This document shows, piece after piece, positions 15,260 through 23,900 of a stretch of 64,000 nt of DNA. The translations under genes and the position numbers were made by a program. The stretch spans positions 1-64,000 of the forward strand of contig NZ_JBLFER010000002.1 in the NCBI RefSeq assembly GCF_047345145.1. Reading direction: 5' to 3'. Positions within the stretch are counted from its first letter, which is position 1. Each line of letters starts with the position of its first letter. Origin of the DNA: Maribacter_C sp047345145 (lineage in GTDB: Bacteria > Bacteroidota > Bacteroidia > Flavobacteriales > Flavobacteriaceae). The notes beneath the pieces are model-generated. The model ran no database searches, was not told where the DNA came from, and was given only the letters and a program-made list of their open reading frames with translations.

Positions 15260-15961
15260 TTACGCTTTTCCGCCGTCTAATTCGTCTTGCCATTTCTTCA
15301 ACTCATCCCATTTACCATCAGCTGCTAACTTAGCTTGTGCTGGCCACGTATCAGTCACGTGATTTCCACGAACGTCTGCGATGATTTCAGAAATTTTTGC
15401 TGGTTTTGCTTTTGCTAAATCTGCAAAAGTTGCTATACCTGCTTCGATTAAAGTAGTGGCGATTTTTGGACCAATACCTTCAATCTTTTTCAAATCGTCA
15501 GCTTTAGCGGGTTTTGCTTTTGGAGCTGCAGCTTTTTTTGGTGCTGCGGCTTTTGGAGCTGCTTTTACTTTTGGAGCTTCAACCTTAGGAGCAGCTTCTT
15601 TTTTCGGAGCGGCTTTCCTTGGAGCTTCTGCTTTCGCTTTTTTAGCGCCTTTAGCAACGATGCTTTCGATTACGATTTCAGTCAATGACTGACGGTGACC
15701 GTTTTTCTTACGGTACCCTTTACGTCTTTTCTTGTGAAAGACGATTACTTTGTCACCTCTAAGGTGCTTAATGACTTTAGCCTCAACAGCGGCTCCGTCT
15801 ATAGCTGGGGCGCCAATAGTTACGTTCTTTCCGTCGTCTAAAAGAAGTACATTGTTAAAAGTTACCTTTTTACCTTCTTCTGTTTGCAAACGGTGAACAT
15901 ATACTTTTTGGTCTTTCGCAACTTTAAATTGCTGCCCTGCCATCTCTACAATTGCGTACAT
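15260..15961 (-). CDS. rplU: 50S ribosomal protein L21 with C-terminal helix-hairpin-helix extension
   Basis: Predicted 233 aa, more than twice the usual bL21 length. Residues 1 to about 103 are a normal L21 (MYAIVEMAGQQFKVAKDQ, VIVFHKKRRKGYRKKNGHRQ). A Lys/Ala/Pro-rich linker follows (about 104-150), then a helix-hairpin-helix domain (LKKIEGIGPKIATTLIEAG, about 153-171, and FADLAKAKPAKISEII) and a short acidic helical tail. Such tails are known in flavobacterial L21; their role is not established, with nucleic-acid binding the obvious guess. Antisense frames across the linker are shadows caused by the Ala/Lys-rich code. Confidence 0.95.
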   Translation of the reverse strand: MYAIVEMAGQQFKVAKDQKVYVHRLQTEEGKKVTFNNVLLLDDGKNVTIGAPAIDGAAVEAKVIKHLRGDKVIVFHKKRRKGYRKKNGHRQSLTEIVIESIVAKGAKKAKAEAPRKAAPKKEAAPKVEAPKVKAAPKAAAPKKAAAPKAKPAKADDLKKIEGIGPKIATTLIEAGIATFADLAKAKPAKISEIIADVRGNHVTDTWPAQAKLAADGKWDELKKWQDELDGGKA

Positions 15962-15984
15962 AGCGTGTATATGATTTAAATTTC

Positions 15985-15997
15985 CTCGATAATCGAG
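15985..15997 (-). promoter_or_regulatory. Leader hairpin upstream of rplU
   Basis: CTCGATAATCGAG forms a short perfect hairpin 24 bases before the rplU start, inside the predicted 5' leader. It could take part in ribosomal-protein autoregulation, but this is inferred from position only. Confidence 0.35.
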
Positions 15998-16028
15998 ATT
16001 AATTGCTCAAATTTTCTTTAAGCGGATG

Positions 16029-16058
16029 CAAATATAAGTGTAAATGAGTAATCTACAA
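16029..16058 (-). promoter_or_regulatory. Promoter of rplU-rpmA (TTG-N19-TATATTTG)
   Basis: Read on the minus strand: TTG (16058-16056), 19 bases, TATATTTG (16036-16029). This fits the Bacteroidota -33/-7 consensus well, including spacing. It predicts a 5' leader of about 60 bases. The rest of the 15962-16279 spacer holds the divergent leader of the M16 operon, where no clear box is seen. Confidence 0.75.
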
Positions 16059-16279
16059 GGGATTTGACAAGATTTTAAGTTGTTTTTTATACTCCTCCTT
16101 TTTAATCTTGAAAAAGCAGTTCCATGATCTTTCTTTTTTTGCCGCGTTTACTTCTAAAATTACTGTTAAATAATGTAAGGCTAATTTATGATGCTACTAA
16201 AAAAAAATTATATTAGCCGTAACACAAATATCTAAAAAGACACTAACCATAGGTATTTGATCAAGTAAACACAATTTAT

Positions 16280-17602
16280 ATGAAACGAAAATTACTAGTG
16301 GCCCTTCCTCTTTTCTTAATGGGATGGGTGACACAAGCCCAAGAAGTGGCTTACGAAGAATATGACTTAGACAATGGTCTACATGTTATACTACATCAAG
16401 ACAACACGGCACCTTTGGTAACAACTTCAGTGATGTATCACGTTGGCGGAAAAGATAGAACCGAGGGTCGTACAGGTTTTGCTCATTTTTTTGAACATCT
16501 TCTTTTTGAAGGCACAAAGAATATAGGTAAAGGAGAGTGGTTCAAAATTGTTTCTTCCAATGGTGGAAAAAACAATGCAAACACTTCCCAAGACAGAACG
16601 TATTACTACGAAGTATTTCCATCAAATAATTTACAACTTGGTTTGTGGTTAGAGTCTGAACGCATGCTTCATCCCATTATTGATCAATCAGGAATCGATA
16701 CACAACAAGAGGTGGTAAAAGAAGAGAAAAGACTTCGTTATGATAATAGTCCCTATGGGCAGTTCCTTTATGCCATTGGAAAAAACTTATTTAAGGTACA
16801 TCCTTACAAAGATCCTAATATTGGGTACATGGCTGATTTAGATGCTGCCACCCTTGAAGATGTTACGGCGTATAACAAAAAGTACTATGTGCCTAATAAT
16901 GCGGTATTGGTAGTAGCAGGTGATTTTGAAAAAGCAAACGCTAAAAAAATGATTGCTGATTATTTCTCGGGAATTCCTAAGGGAGAAGATATCGTTCGCA
17001 GCTTTCCCAAAGAAGAACCGATTTCTGAGGAAATGAAGGCGACTTTTTACGACCCGAACATTCAAATTCCTGCCTCTATGATTGCATATCGAACACCCGG
17101 TTTCACTGAAAGGGAAGCTTATGTTTTAGATATGGTTTCAACGTATCTAAGCGACGGAAGAAGTTCAAAATTATATAAGAAAATGGTAGATGATCAAAAG
17201 CAGGCCTTACAGGTAGGTGCTTTCAATATTGGCCAAGAAGACTACAGCATGTACGTCGTTTTCGCTCTCCCCGTCGGAGAAACGACATTAGATGTTTTAA
17301 ACACAGAAATGGAAGAAGAAATCGCTAAAGTGCGCTCAGAACTTATTTCTGAAAGTGATTATCAAAAACTACTGAATAAGTTTGAAAATCAGTTTGTTAA
17401 TTCGAATTCAAGTGTTGAAGGTATTGCAAATTCATTGGCTCGATATCATATGCTTTATGGAGATACTTCTTTGATTAACAAAGAAATAGAAATATACCGC
17501 TCAATTACTAGAGAGGAAATCAAAGAAGTAGCTAGCAAATTTTTAAATCAAAACCAACGCTTGGTGCTCTCATATTTACCAGAGGATACTACTCAAAACT
17601 AG
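16280..17602 (+). CDS. M16 family zinc metalloprotease, catalytic subunit
   Basis: Predicted 440-aa secreted protein: signal peptide (about 1-20, ending TQAQ), then an M16 N-terminal domain with the inverted zinc motif H69-FF-E72-H73 in GRTGFAHFFEHLLFEGT, and the downstream Glu region QEVVKEEKRLRYDNSPYG. The C-terminal half is the inactive M16 domain (ASMIAYRTPG). M16B enzymes clamp and degrade unfolded peptides and usually work as a heterodimer with a non-catalytic partner. That partner is the next gene, 3 bases downstream. Location is periplasmic or outer-membrane associated. Confidence 0.94.
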   Translation: MKRKLLVALPLFLMGWVTQAQEVAYEEYDLDNGLHVILHQDNTAPLVTTSVMYHVGGKDRTEGRTGFAHFFEHLLFEGTKNIGKGEWFKIVSSNGGKNNANTSQDRTYYYEVFPSNNLQLGLWLESERMLHPIIDQSGIDTQQEVVKEEKRLRYDNSPYGQFLYAIGKNLFKVHPYKDPNIGYMADLDAATLEDVTAYNKKYYVPNNAVLVVAGDFEKANAKKMIADYFSGIPKGEDIVRSFPKEEPISEEMKATFYDPNIQIPASMIAYRTPGFTEREAYVLDMVSTYLSDGRSSKLYKKMVDDQKQALQVGAFNIGQEDYSMYVVFALPVGETTLDVLNTEMEEEIAKVRSELISESDYQKLLNKFENQFVNSNSSVEGIANSLARYHMLYGDTSLINKEIEIYRSITREEIKEVASKFLNQNQRLVLSYLPEDTTQN

Positions 17603-17605
17603 AAC

Positions 17606-19675
17606 ATGATGAAAAAGTTATATACCCTATTATTTGTACTATTTGCAGTCAGCTTATCTGCACAAATAGACCGAACACAAATGCCCAACCCTGGTCCGGC
17701 GCCAGAAATTAATTTGGAAGACCCGCAACGTTTTGAGTTGAAAAACGGACTCAAAGTACTGGTTGTTGAAAATCATAAATTACCCAGAGTATCTGTGCAA
17801 CTGCGCATCGATAATCCTCCCATAGCGGAAGGCGATAAATCGGGAGTTTCTTCTCTGACAGGAAGTCTTTTAGGAAAAGGTTCAAAATCCATTTCTAAAG
17901 ACGACTTCAATGAAGAAATTGATTTTTTAGGAGCTCGATTGAGCTTTGGCTCTCAAAGTGCTTTTGCGAGTTCATTGTCGAAATATTTTCCGAGAATTCT
18001 TGAATTGATGGCTGACGCCGGTATAAATCCGAATTTCACTCAAGAGGAATTTGATAAGGAAAAGAATAAGTTAATCACTGGGCTCAAAACCCAAGAGAAA
18101 GATGTAAAAGCAATTGCAGGGCGCGTACAAACTGCTTTAGCTTATGGCACAGATCATCCCTATGGTGAATTTACTACCGAAGAAACCGTGAATAACGTTA
18201 CCCTGACTGATGTTCAAAAATTCTATTCCAGCTATTTTGTTCCAGCAAACGCTTACTTGGTGATTATTGGTGATGTTGAATTAGAAAAAACCAAAGAACT
18301 TGTTGAAACCTATTTCACACCTTGGACGAAAGCCTCACCCCCTTCTTTTAAATTTTCAAATCCTGTAGATGTGCAGTATACGCAGATTAGTTTTGTCGAT
18401 GTACCCAATGCCGTGCAGTCAGAGATATCAGTACAAAATCTCGTAAATTTAAAAATGAGAGACGAAGACTACCTTTCTAGCTTAATGGCAAATGAAATCT
18501 TAGGTGGAGGCGGTGAAGGTCGTCTATTCTTAAACCTTCGAGAAGATAAAGGATACACTTATGGTTCGTATTCCAGACTTGGAGATGACAAATATGGTGC
18601 TTCAAGATTTAGAGCAGTGGCCAGTGTCAGAAACGCAGTAACAGATAGCTCTGTAGTCGAACTTCTTAAAGAAATTGATAAAATTCGCCAAACTCCTGTA
18701 ACTGATGAAGAGTTGAAGAATACAAAAGCGAAGTATGTAGGTCGCTTTGTTATGGCTCTCGAAGACCCAGAAACCATAGCGAGATATGCTTTGAACATTG
18801 AAACGGAAGATTTACCTAAAGACTTTTACAAAACGTATTTAGAAAAAATAAACGCCATTTCTGTAGCTGATGTTCAAGAAGCAGCTCAAAAATATTTTAG
18901 TTCCGATAATTCAAGAGTAGTTGTAACTGGCAAAGGAAGCGAAGTATTAGAAAACCTCAAAAAAGTTGCCGTTAACGGAAAAACAATTCCTGTTAAGTAT
19001 TACGATAAATACGCCGCTTCAGCTGAAGAACCTAATTATAACTCAGAAATGCCAGCAGGTATTGGCATTAATGAAGTGATGAATAGTTACATCAATGCCA
19101 TTGGCGGAAAAGAAAAACTAGAGGCTGTTAATTCATATATGCTTATTGCAGAAGCGGAGATGCAAGGGATGAAATTAAATCTTGAGCAGAAAAAGACTTC
19201 TAAAAACCAATTCATGCAAGATGTGAAAGTCATGGGTAATTCAATGAGTAAGCAGGTTTTAAATGATGGCTCGGGTTATGTGGTAATGCAAGGTCAGCGA
19301 AAAGATATGGATGAGGAAGAATTGAAAAAGGTTCGAGAAGAATCTGCACCATTTCCTGAATTGCAATATCTCAACGGAGGAGTCGCCCTAGATGGGATAG
19401 AAGACGTAAATGGCAAAAAAGCATATAAGGTGAAGATTTCAGAGGAAAAGACGCTCTATTATGATGTTGAAACTGGTCTTAAAGTACAAGAGGTTACCAA
19501 AAATGAAATGATGGGGCAGCAAGTTACCAGTACTGTAATATATAGTGATTATCGAGAAGTAAATGGTATTATGTTTCCATTCTCAATCGCTCAAACCGTA
19601 GGACCTCAAAGTTTTGAGTTTATAGTTAGTGAAATCAAAATCAATGAAGGCGTTAGTGATGCCGATTTTGAATAA
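17606..19675 (+). CDS. M16 family partner subunit with C-terminal lipoprotein-sorting-like domain
   Basis: Predicted 689 aa. Signal peptide, then an M16 fold (about 35-450) in which the HxxEH site is absent (SGVSSLTGSLLGKGSKS replaces it), but the substrate-binding half keeps EILGGGGEGRLFLNLREDKGYTYG with the typical R/Y pair. Residues about 490-689 form an extra domain (MNSYINAIGGKEKLEAVNSY...YSDYREVNGIMFPFSI) resembling LolA/outer-membrane lipoprotein-sorting-like proteins. It pairs with the catalytic M16 gene just upstream. A strong terminator follows. Confidence 0.9.
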   Translation: MMKKLYTLLFVLFAVSLSAQIDRTQMPNPGPAPEINLEDPQRFELKNGLKVLVVENHKLPRVSVQLRIDNPPIAEGDKSGVSSLTGSLLGKGSKSISKDDFNEEIDFLGARLSFGSQSAFASSLSKYFPRILELMADAGINPNFTQEEFDKEKNKLITGLKTQEKDVKAIAGRVQTALAYGTDHPYGEFTTEETVNNVTLTDVQKFYSSYFVPANAYLVIIGDVELEKTKELVETYFTPWTKASPPSFKFSNPVDVQYTQISFVDVPNAVQSEISVQNLVNLKMRDEDYLSSLMANEILGGGGEGRLFLNLREDKGYTYGSYSRLGDDKYGASRFRAVASVRNAVTDSSVVELLKEIDKIRQTPVTDEELKNTKAKYVGRFVMALEDPETIARYALNIETEDLPKDFYKTYLEKINAISVADVQEAAQKYFSSDNSRVVVTGKGSEVLENLKKVAVNGKTIPVKYYDKYAASAEEPNYNSEMPAGIGINEVMNSYINAIGGKEKLEAVNSYMLIAEAEMQGMKLNLEQKKTSKNQFMQDVKVMGNSMSKQVLNDGSGYVVMQGQRKDMDEEELKKVREESAPFPELQYLNGGVALDGIEDVNGKKAYKVKISEEKTLYYDVETGLKVQEVTKNEMMGQQVTSTVIYSDYREVNGIMFPFSIAQTVGPQSFEFIVSEIKINEGVSDADFE

Positions 19676-19700
19676 TTAACTACCTTATATTAATAATAAA

Positions 19701-19738
19701 GGAAGCCTCGTTCGAATTTAACGAGGCTTCCTTTTTTT
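19701..19738 (+). terminator. Strong intrinsic terminator of the M16 operon
   Basis: GGAAGCCTCGTT ... AACGAGGCTTCC is a 12-bp perfect stem with a 7-base loop followed by seven T residues. Confidence 0.95.
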
Positions 19739-19754
19739 AAACACTTAAACAATA

Positions 19755-20504
19755 TTATCCGATTTTTCGAATCCTCGCTTCACCAATTACAATTCCTTTA
19801 TCCACATCAGCATTACCTTTGTAGTTGATTTTGGTTTCACCATAACAAGTAACTTTTAGTCGTTCTGAAACATTAACTCTAAAATTACTCTCACCATAAG
19901 CCGTTATTTTTGTAGATGTGTTATTCATATCCATAGTGTTTACTTCACTTTCTCCGTAAGCTCTATAAACTTGTCTACCTACATCACCTCCTTGAATTTC
20001 CAAATAACTTTCGCCATAAATAGCAACCGTTAACTCTTCTGTTGTTACCGAATTGAAATATACTTTTGACTCCCCATAAATTGCCAACTTTAGTTCTTTT
20101 TGTTCAAAGGGACTTTCGCATTTTACGATTTCTTCACCTCTAATTGATAGCATTTTTAATCGTTTATAGGTAATTGTTGCCGTGGCCATCGTTCCATTGT
20201 AAATTGATTTTTTCCAATTGCCGCTACTCCCCTCAACACGTTCAGATTTTGTAACCGTTTTCGCTCCGTCTAAATACAGGCGAAGTGTTTTTCCCTCTAC
20301 TTCAATATTGATTTTCTCTTCGGAAACCTTAGCATTATCAATTCTCACAGATTCCTCGTCTCCTTCAACCAGGACAACCTCTATATGTGGACTTACAATT
20401 ACTTTTTCAAAAGATTTGACATTGGTTGTTTTTTGAGCATGGCTAACATTGGGAAGCAATAAGACTATGCCAATGACCATTAGAGATAGAATTGATTTTT
20501 TCAT
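19755..20504 (-). CDS. Secreted GIN-domain (DUF2807) protein
   Basis: Predicted 249-aa protein with signal peptide (ending SHAQ) and the GIN/DUF2807 beta-helical fold. It has repeating turns built on YGES: REEIVKCESPF, IYGESKVYFNSV, IYGESYLEIQGG, AYGESEVNTMD, AYGESNFRVN, CYGETKINYKG. It is found in the envelope of many Bacteroidota; function is unproven (adhesin-head-like). It is convergent with the M16 operon across the terminator at 19701. Confidence 0.88.
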   Translation of the reverse strand: MKKSILSLMVIGIVLLLPNVSHAQKTTNVKSFEKVIVSPHIEVVLVEGDEESVRIDNAKVSEEKINIEVEGKTLRLYLDGAKTVTKSERVEGSSGNWKKSIYNGTMATATITYKRLKMLSIRGEEIVKCESPFEQKELKLAIYGESKVYFNSVTTEELTVAIYGESYLEIQGGDVGRQVYRAYGESEVNTMDMNNTSTKITAYGESNFRVNVSERLKVTCYGETKINYKGNADVDKGIVIGEARIRKIG

Positions 20505-20561
20505 GATTGTCGTTTTTTAGTTAAATGAATTCAGAAGAAAGAGTATCAAAAAATTAAATTG

Positions 20562-21452
20562 TTACAGTAAGTTAACTGGTTTCTTCTTTTTATTTACCAA
20601 CCAAACGCCGAAAAGAATAATAGCTCCACCCAAAAGTTGGTATATATTGATGCGTTCACCATCCCAAAAACCCCATAAAACAGCTACCAAAGGAATAGTA
20701 TAGGTAACCGATGCCGCAAAAACAGGACTAGAAATATGAATCAACCTATTAAATAGAATGTTTGCCCAGGCTGTGCCTAAAATAGCGAGCGCCAACAAGT
20801 ACCATATCGTATCTTGCATCTGGGCATTCGTCGTAATTTCCTCAAAAAATCCGGAGTAGCTCACTATGAACAGAGCAGGTACAAAAGCAACTCCAAAACT
20901 AGCCGTTGTAATAGACAATGGCCCCAAATGTGACAAATGTCTTTTTATGATATTTATGTTGAAGGCATAACCCAATGCCGAGAGCAATATAAAAATGGCA
21001 TACCAATAATTTTGCTCAGGCGTAAACTCCATTCCAGTCACGATTAGAGCAACCGTGCCAAATAGACCAATGAACACTCCTAAAACCTGCCTTTTGGTTA
21101 TAATTGCTCCAAAAAGAGCGATTCCGACGAGAGTTGTCATTAAGGGAACTATGGAATTGAAAATAGAAGTAATACCGCTATCCAATTGTGTTTGTGCTAA
21201 TGCGAATAAAAATGGTGGGAAAAACGAACTTGTGAATCCGGCGATAATCAACCACTTCAAGTCGGTCTTTTTAATTTCCGATAAACTTCGGAATCCAAAT
21301 AGGAATAAAGTCAAAGAAGCAAACACGATTCGTAAACCTCCAAGTTGAATGGCAGTAAAACCTACAAGTGCCTTTTTTATCAATATAAAGGAAGAGCCCC
21401 ATATAAGGGAGAGTAATATCAGATAAAACCACTTCTTTTGATAGTCGTTCAA
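20562..21452 (-). CDS. EamA/DMT-family transporter
   Basis: Predicted 296-aa inner-membrane protein with ten hydrophobic helices in two EamA repeats. The first repeat begins LIWGSSFILIKKAL (W-G-S/T-x-F signature) with LGGLRIVFASL; the second has WANILFNRLIHISSPVFAASVTYTIPLVAVLWGFWDGE. It probably exports a metabolite or amino acid; the substrate cannot be told. Monocistronic. Confidence 0.9.
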   Translation of the reverse strand: MNDYQKKWFYLILLSLIWGSSFILIKKALVGFTAIQLGGLRIVFASLTLFLFGFRSLSEIKKTDLKWLIIAGFTSSFFPPFLFALAQTQLDSGITSIFNSIVPLMTTLVGIALFGAIITKRQVLGVFIGLFGTVALIVTGMEFTPEQNYWYAIFILLSALGYAFNINIIKRHLSHLGPLSITTASFGVAFVPALFIVSYSGFFEEITTNAQMQDTIWYLLALAILGTAWANILFNRLIHISSPVFAASVTYTIPLVAVLWGFWDGERINIYQLLGGAIILFGVWLVNKKKKPVNLL

Positions 21453-21552
21453 GAGATGCTAATTTTTGACAAAAATGGCATTTTTTTATGACTATGGTAT
21501 CAGTACTTTGTACCTCAGGTCGTAAATTTGTTTAAATCAAACGATTTAAATT

Positions 21553-21906
21553 ATGAAAGCAAAAACGAGTTGGCTGTTCTTTTTCTTAACTTTTTCGAGT
21601 GCTTTTATATATGCGCAAGGAAGCAATGAAAGCATGATGTTGTCCGACGAAAAAATAACAGCAGTTATTACCATTGACGGAATGGCTTGTCAAGAGGGAT
21701 GTGCCAATACAATTTCTAAAAACCTTCTGGAAACAGATGGGGTACATATGGCAGAAGTAAGCTATGAAACGGGAAAAGCAATTGTTCAATTCGACAATAG
21801 CCTATTGACTATCAATAGTTTGCAAAAAATAATTACCGACACCAAGGTCAAAGATTATATCTATGTTGTTAAAGAATTGGTCATCAAAAATGAAACTTTA
21901 GAATGA
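21553..21906 (+). CDS. Periplasmic heavy-metal-associated (HMA) domain protein
   Basis: Predicted 117-aa protein with a signal peptide (about 1-22, AFIYAQG) followed by one HMA ferredoxin-like domain: TIDGMACQEGCANTISKNLLETDGVHMAEVSYETGKAIVQFD. The GMxCxxxC-like site (GMACQEGC) has two Cys that could bind Cu(I) or another soft metal. Export suggests a periplasmic metal chaperone or scavenger. Its stop overlaps the next ATG by 4 bases. Confidence 0.87.
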   Translation: MKAKTSWLFFFLTFSSAFIYAQGSNESMMLSDEKITAVITIDGMACQEGCANTISKNLLETDGVHMAEVSYETGKAIVQFDNSLLTINSLQKIITDTKVKDYIYVVKELVIKNETLE

Positions 21907-22328
21907 AAAAATATATTTTAATTGTAACCACCCTTGTTTTCACTATTGCAATAGGTTGCAAGGAAGAAAAGAAGGAATCTACAGACTCAAATCAAATGGA
22001 ACAAGTAATGGCCATTCATGATGAGGTAATGCCTAAAATGAGCAAGATCGGTAGGTTGGTAGCCCAATTGAGAAAGAAAATTGATTCTGACCAGGGTGGA
22101 GTTGAAGAAAAAGAGGCTATGGAAGCTTTACAAGATGCCAACAAAAGCATGATGGATTGGATGCAAAGTTTCGGAAATCGTTTTGATTCTGATGAAATCA
22201 TGAATGGCAAAGCACTGACCGATGAGAAAAAACACTGGCTGAATGAGGAGGAGGAAAAAGTAAAACTTGTGGCTGAAAAGATGAATTCAAGTATTGCTGC
22301 GGCTGAGGCCTTGCTTAGTGAAAAATAA
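21903..22328 (+). CDS. Lipoprotein, helical, partner of HMA protein
   Basis: Predicted 141-aa lipoprotein (lipobox AIGC at 16-19), then a Met- and Glu-rich helical body: MEQVMAIHDEVMPKMSKIGRLVAQL, MEALQDANKSMMDWMQSFGNRFD. Many Met and His residues close to a coupled HMA gene suggest copper binding in the periplasm, but this is inference. Related small lipoproteins are common beside metal-handling genes in flavobacteria. No named family was recognised. Confidence 0.72.
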   Translation: MKKYILIVTTLVFTIAIGCKEEKKESTDSNQMEQVMAIHDEVMPKMSKIGRLVAQLRKKIDSDQGGVEEKEAMEALQDANKSMMDWMQSFGNRFDSDEIMNGKALTDEKKHWLNEEEEKVKLVAEKMNSSIAAAEALLSEK

Positions 22329-22355
22329 GTGAGTTTTTCTATCAAATAAATCTCC

Positions 22356-23828
22356 TTATTTAGACTTACTAATAAGTTCCAGTGCTTTTTCGATAGCGGC
22401 ATCGCCTTCCGAATTAAGGTCGTCCACCACCTTTTTCAAAAACTTTTGGGTATCTCGCTCATAACCAATTTCTATATCAGGCGAAATTCCTACCCCTTCA
22501 TAATTATTACCATTTAGGTCTAGGTAAACTTCGCTTGACAAACCAAACTCCCAACCATTGGGAAGTACTCGGTCTAGAATATCAGAGAACACTCCTTCAG
22601 TTTTCGACCCTATTCTTGTTATATTAGGAAGTGATAACGAACTTAGGGCCATAATCTCTGTTGCACTCGCTGATTCCGGACCTATCAATAAATAGACTGG
22701 TTTGGAATAGGGATTTTTTGATCCCTTTTGAACCACTTTGTTCACAGGTGTAAAACCATCTCCCATTTTGCCTTTCTTGATAAAGACCGTCCTATCCTCC
22801 TTATTAAGGCGTTCGAGAACTGCCATACCAACTTCATCTTGCCCACCACCATTAAAACGCACATCAACAATTAGGGCATCGGTACCCTCAATATCTTCCA
22901 TGATACTATCCAACGAAGCGTTAATTCCGTCAAGTTCGTCCTCATTATCATTTTCGGCGGTCTCTAACTTTTCGAAATAAGCCATCCAATGGTCTCTATA
23001 TGAAAGTGTATCGCTTATTCCATAATCGGCCATACCCATCATTTGATTCATTTGAAGATAAGCAATATTGCTCTCTAACTTGCCCCAACGAAGGTTTCCA
23101 TTTTTAATATAAATGCCCTCAGGGATGTACTTCTTGGCTACCTCTGCTGCAACCTCATAATTACGAAGTCGTTTTTTTGACTTTTCACCAGAAGCATCTT
23201 CTTCATTTTGAGCAGCCTGCTTTGCTTCATAAAGCTTCATAGCAGCTTCCTCCACTTCATCTGATGCGTCAAGGCCAATATGCCCGTCATCAAAAGATTC
23301 CAACATTTCATTCAACACTAAGAACAACTCGGCATCTGTAGTTTCTGCCGTTACCTTAGGGCGGTATTCGGCGTACATCTCTTCTGGATTCACATTGCGC
23401 AATTCAAAGTAGGCATAATGGTCTTTGAAGGTTTCCCAAAGGACTTCAAAATTATATTCAGGGTTATTTGCCTTTGCTTGAGCGTCGGCATACTCCGAGG
23501 TATCATTCTGACATACAGTTGGAGCATCCTCAATCCTGATGAAATGGTAATTATTTATACCATCTTCCAGAATTATTGTATCGTTTCGCACCTTCAGTTT
23601 GTCTCCAAAATCTGAAATGTTTCCCTCCATTAGAGGCATACATGAAATAGTAGTGACATCGGCCATTGTGTATTCGCCTTCCTCTATATTTACAACTCTT
23701 CCATAGCCCAAGGATTTCCATACGCCATCCAAACTTTGTGGGTCTTTTTTATCGGAAGATTCACAAGACAGGAGAGCTATGATGAATAGGAATGCAAAGC
23801 CAGATTTGAAAAATTGCGATTTTTTCAT
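22356..23828 (-). CDS. S41 family peptidase, lipoprotein-anchored
   Basis: Predicted 490-aa protein with a lipobox (LLSC, about 18-21). A domain of about 80 residues with Cys pairs comes first, then the C-terminal-processing-protease core: LFLVLNEMLESFDDGHIGLD (tail-binding region), DALIVDVRFNGGGQDEVGMAVLERL, and the serine region GPESASATEIMALSSL (SASATE at 386-391). Asn/Gly-rich ISPDIEIGYERD closes the fold. No PDZ domain is evident, so it resembles the tricorn-core-like S41 group of Bacteroidota. Envelope protein turnover is likely. Confidence 0.9.
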   Translation of the reverse strand: MKKSQFFKSGFAFLFIIALLSCESSDKKDPQSLDGVWKSLGYGRVVNIEEGEYTMADVTTISCMPLMEGNISDFGDKLKVRNDTIILEDGINNYHFIRIEDAPTVCQNDTSEYADAQAKANNPEYNFEVLWETFKDHYAYFELRNVNPEEMYAEYRPKVTAETTDAELFLVLNEMLESFDDGHIGLDASDEVEEAAMKLYEAKQAAQNEEDASGEKSKKRLRNYEVAAEVAKKYIPEGIYIKNGNLRWGKLESNIAYLQMNQMMGMADYGISDTLSYRDHWMAYFEKLETAENDNEDELDGINASLDSIMEDIEGTDALIVDVRFNGGGQDEVGMAVLERLNKEDRTVFIKKGKMGDGFTPVNKVVQKGSKNPYSKPVYLLIGPESASATEIMALSSLSLPNITRIGSKTEGVFSDILDRVLPNGWEFGLSSEVYLDLNGNNYEGVGISPDIEIGYERDTQKFLKKVVDDLNSEGDAAIEKALELISKSK

Positions 23829-23900
23829 GGGATGATTTTTGATTGATATTGTATATATTAGGAAAGTAAGTTACTTAAATTCGTTGAATTCTAAATAACG

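Noticed and set aside
15381..15692. 103-codon frame antisense to rplU
   Set aside because: Ala/Phe-rich mirror of the Lys/Ala linker of L21; a typical shadow of biased coding sequence.
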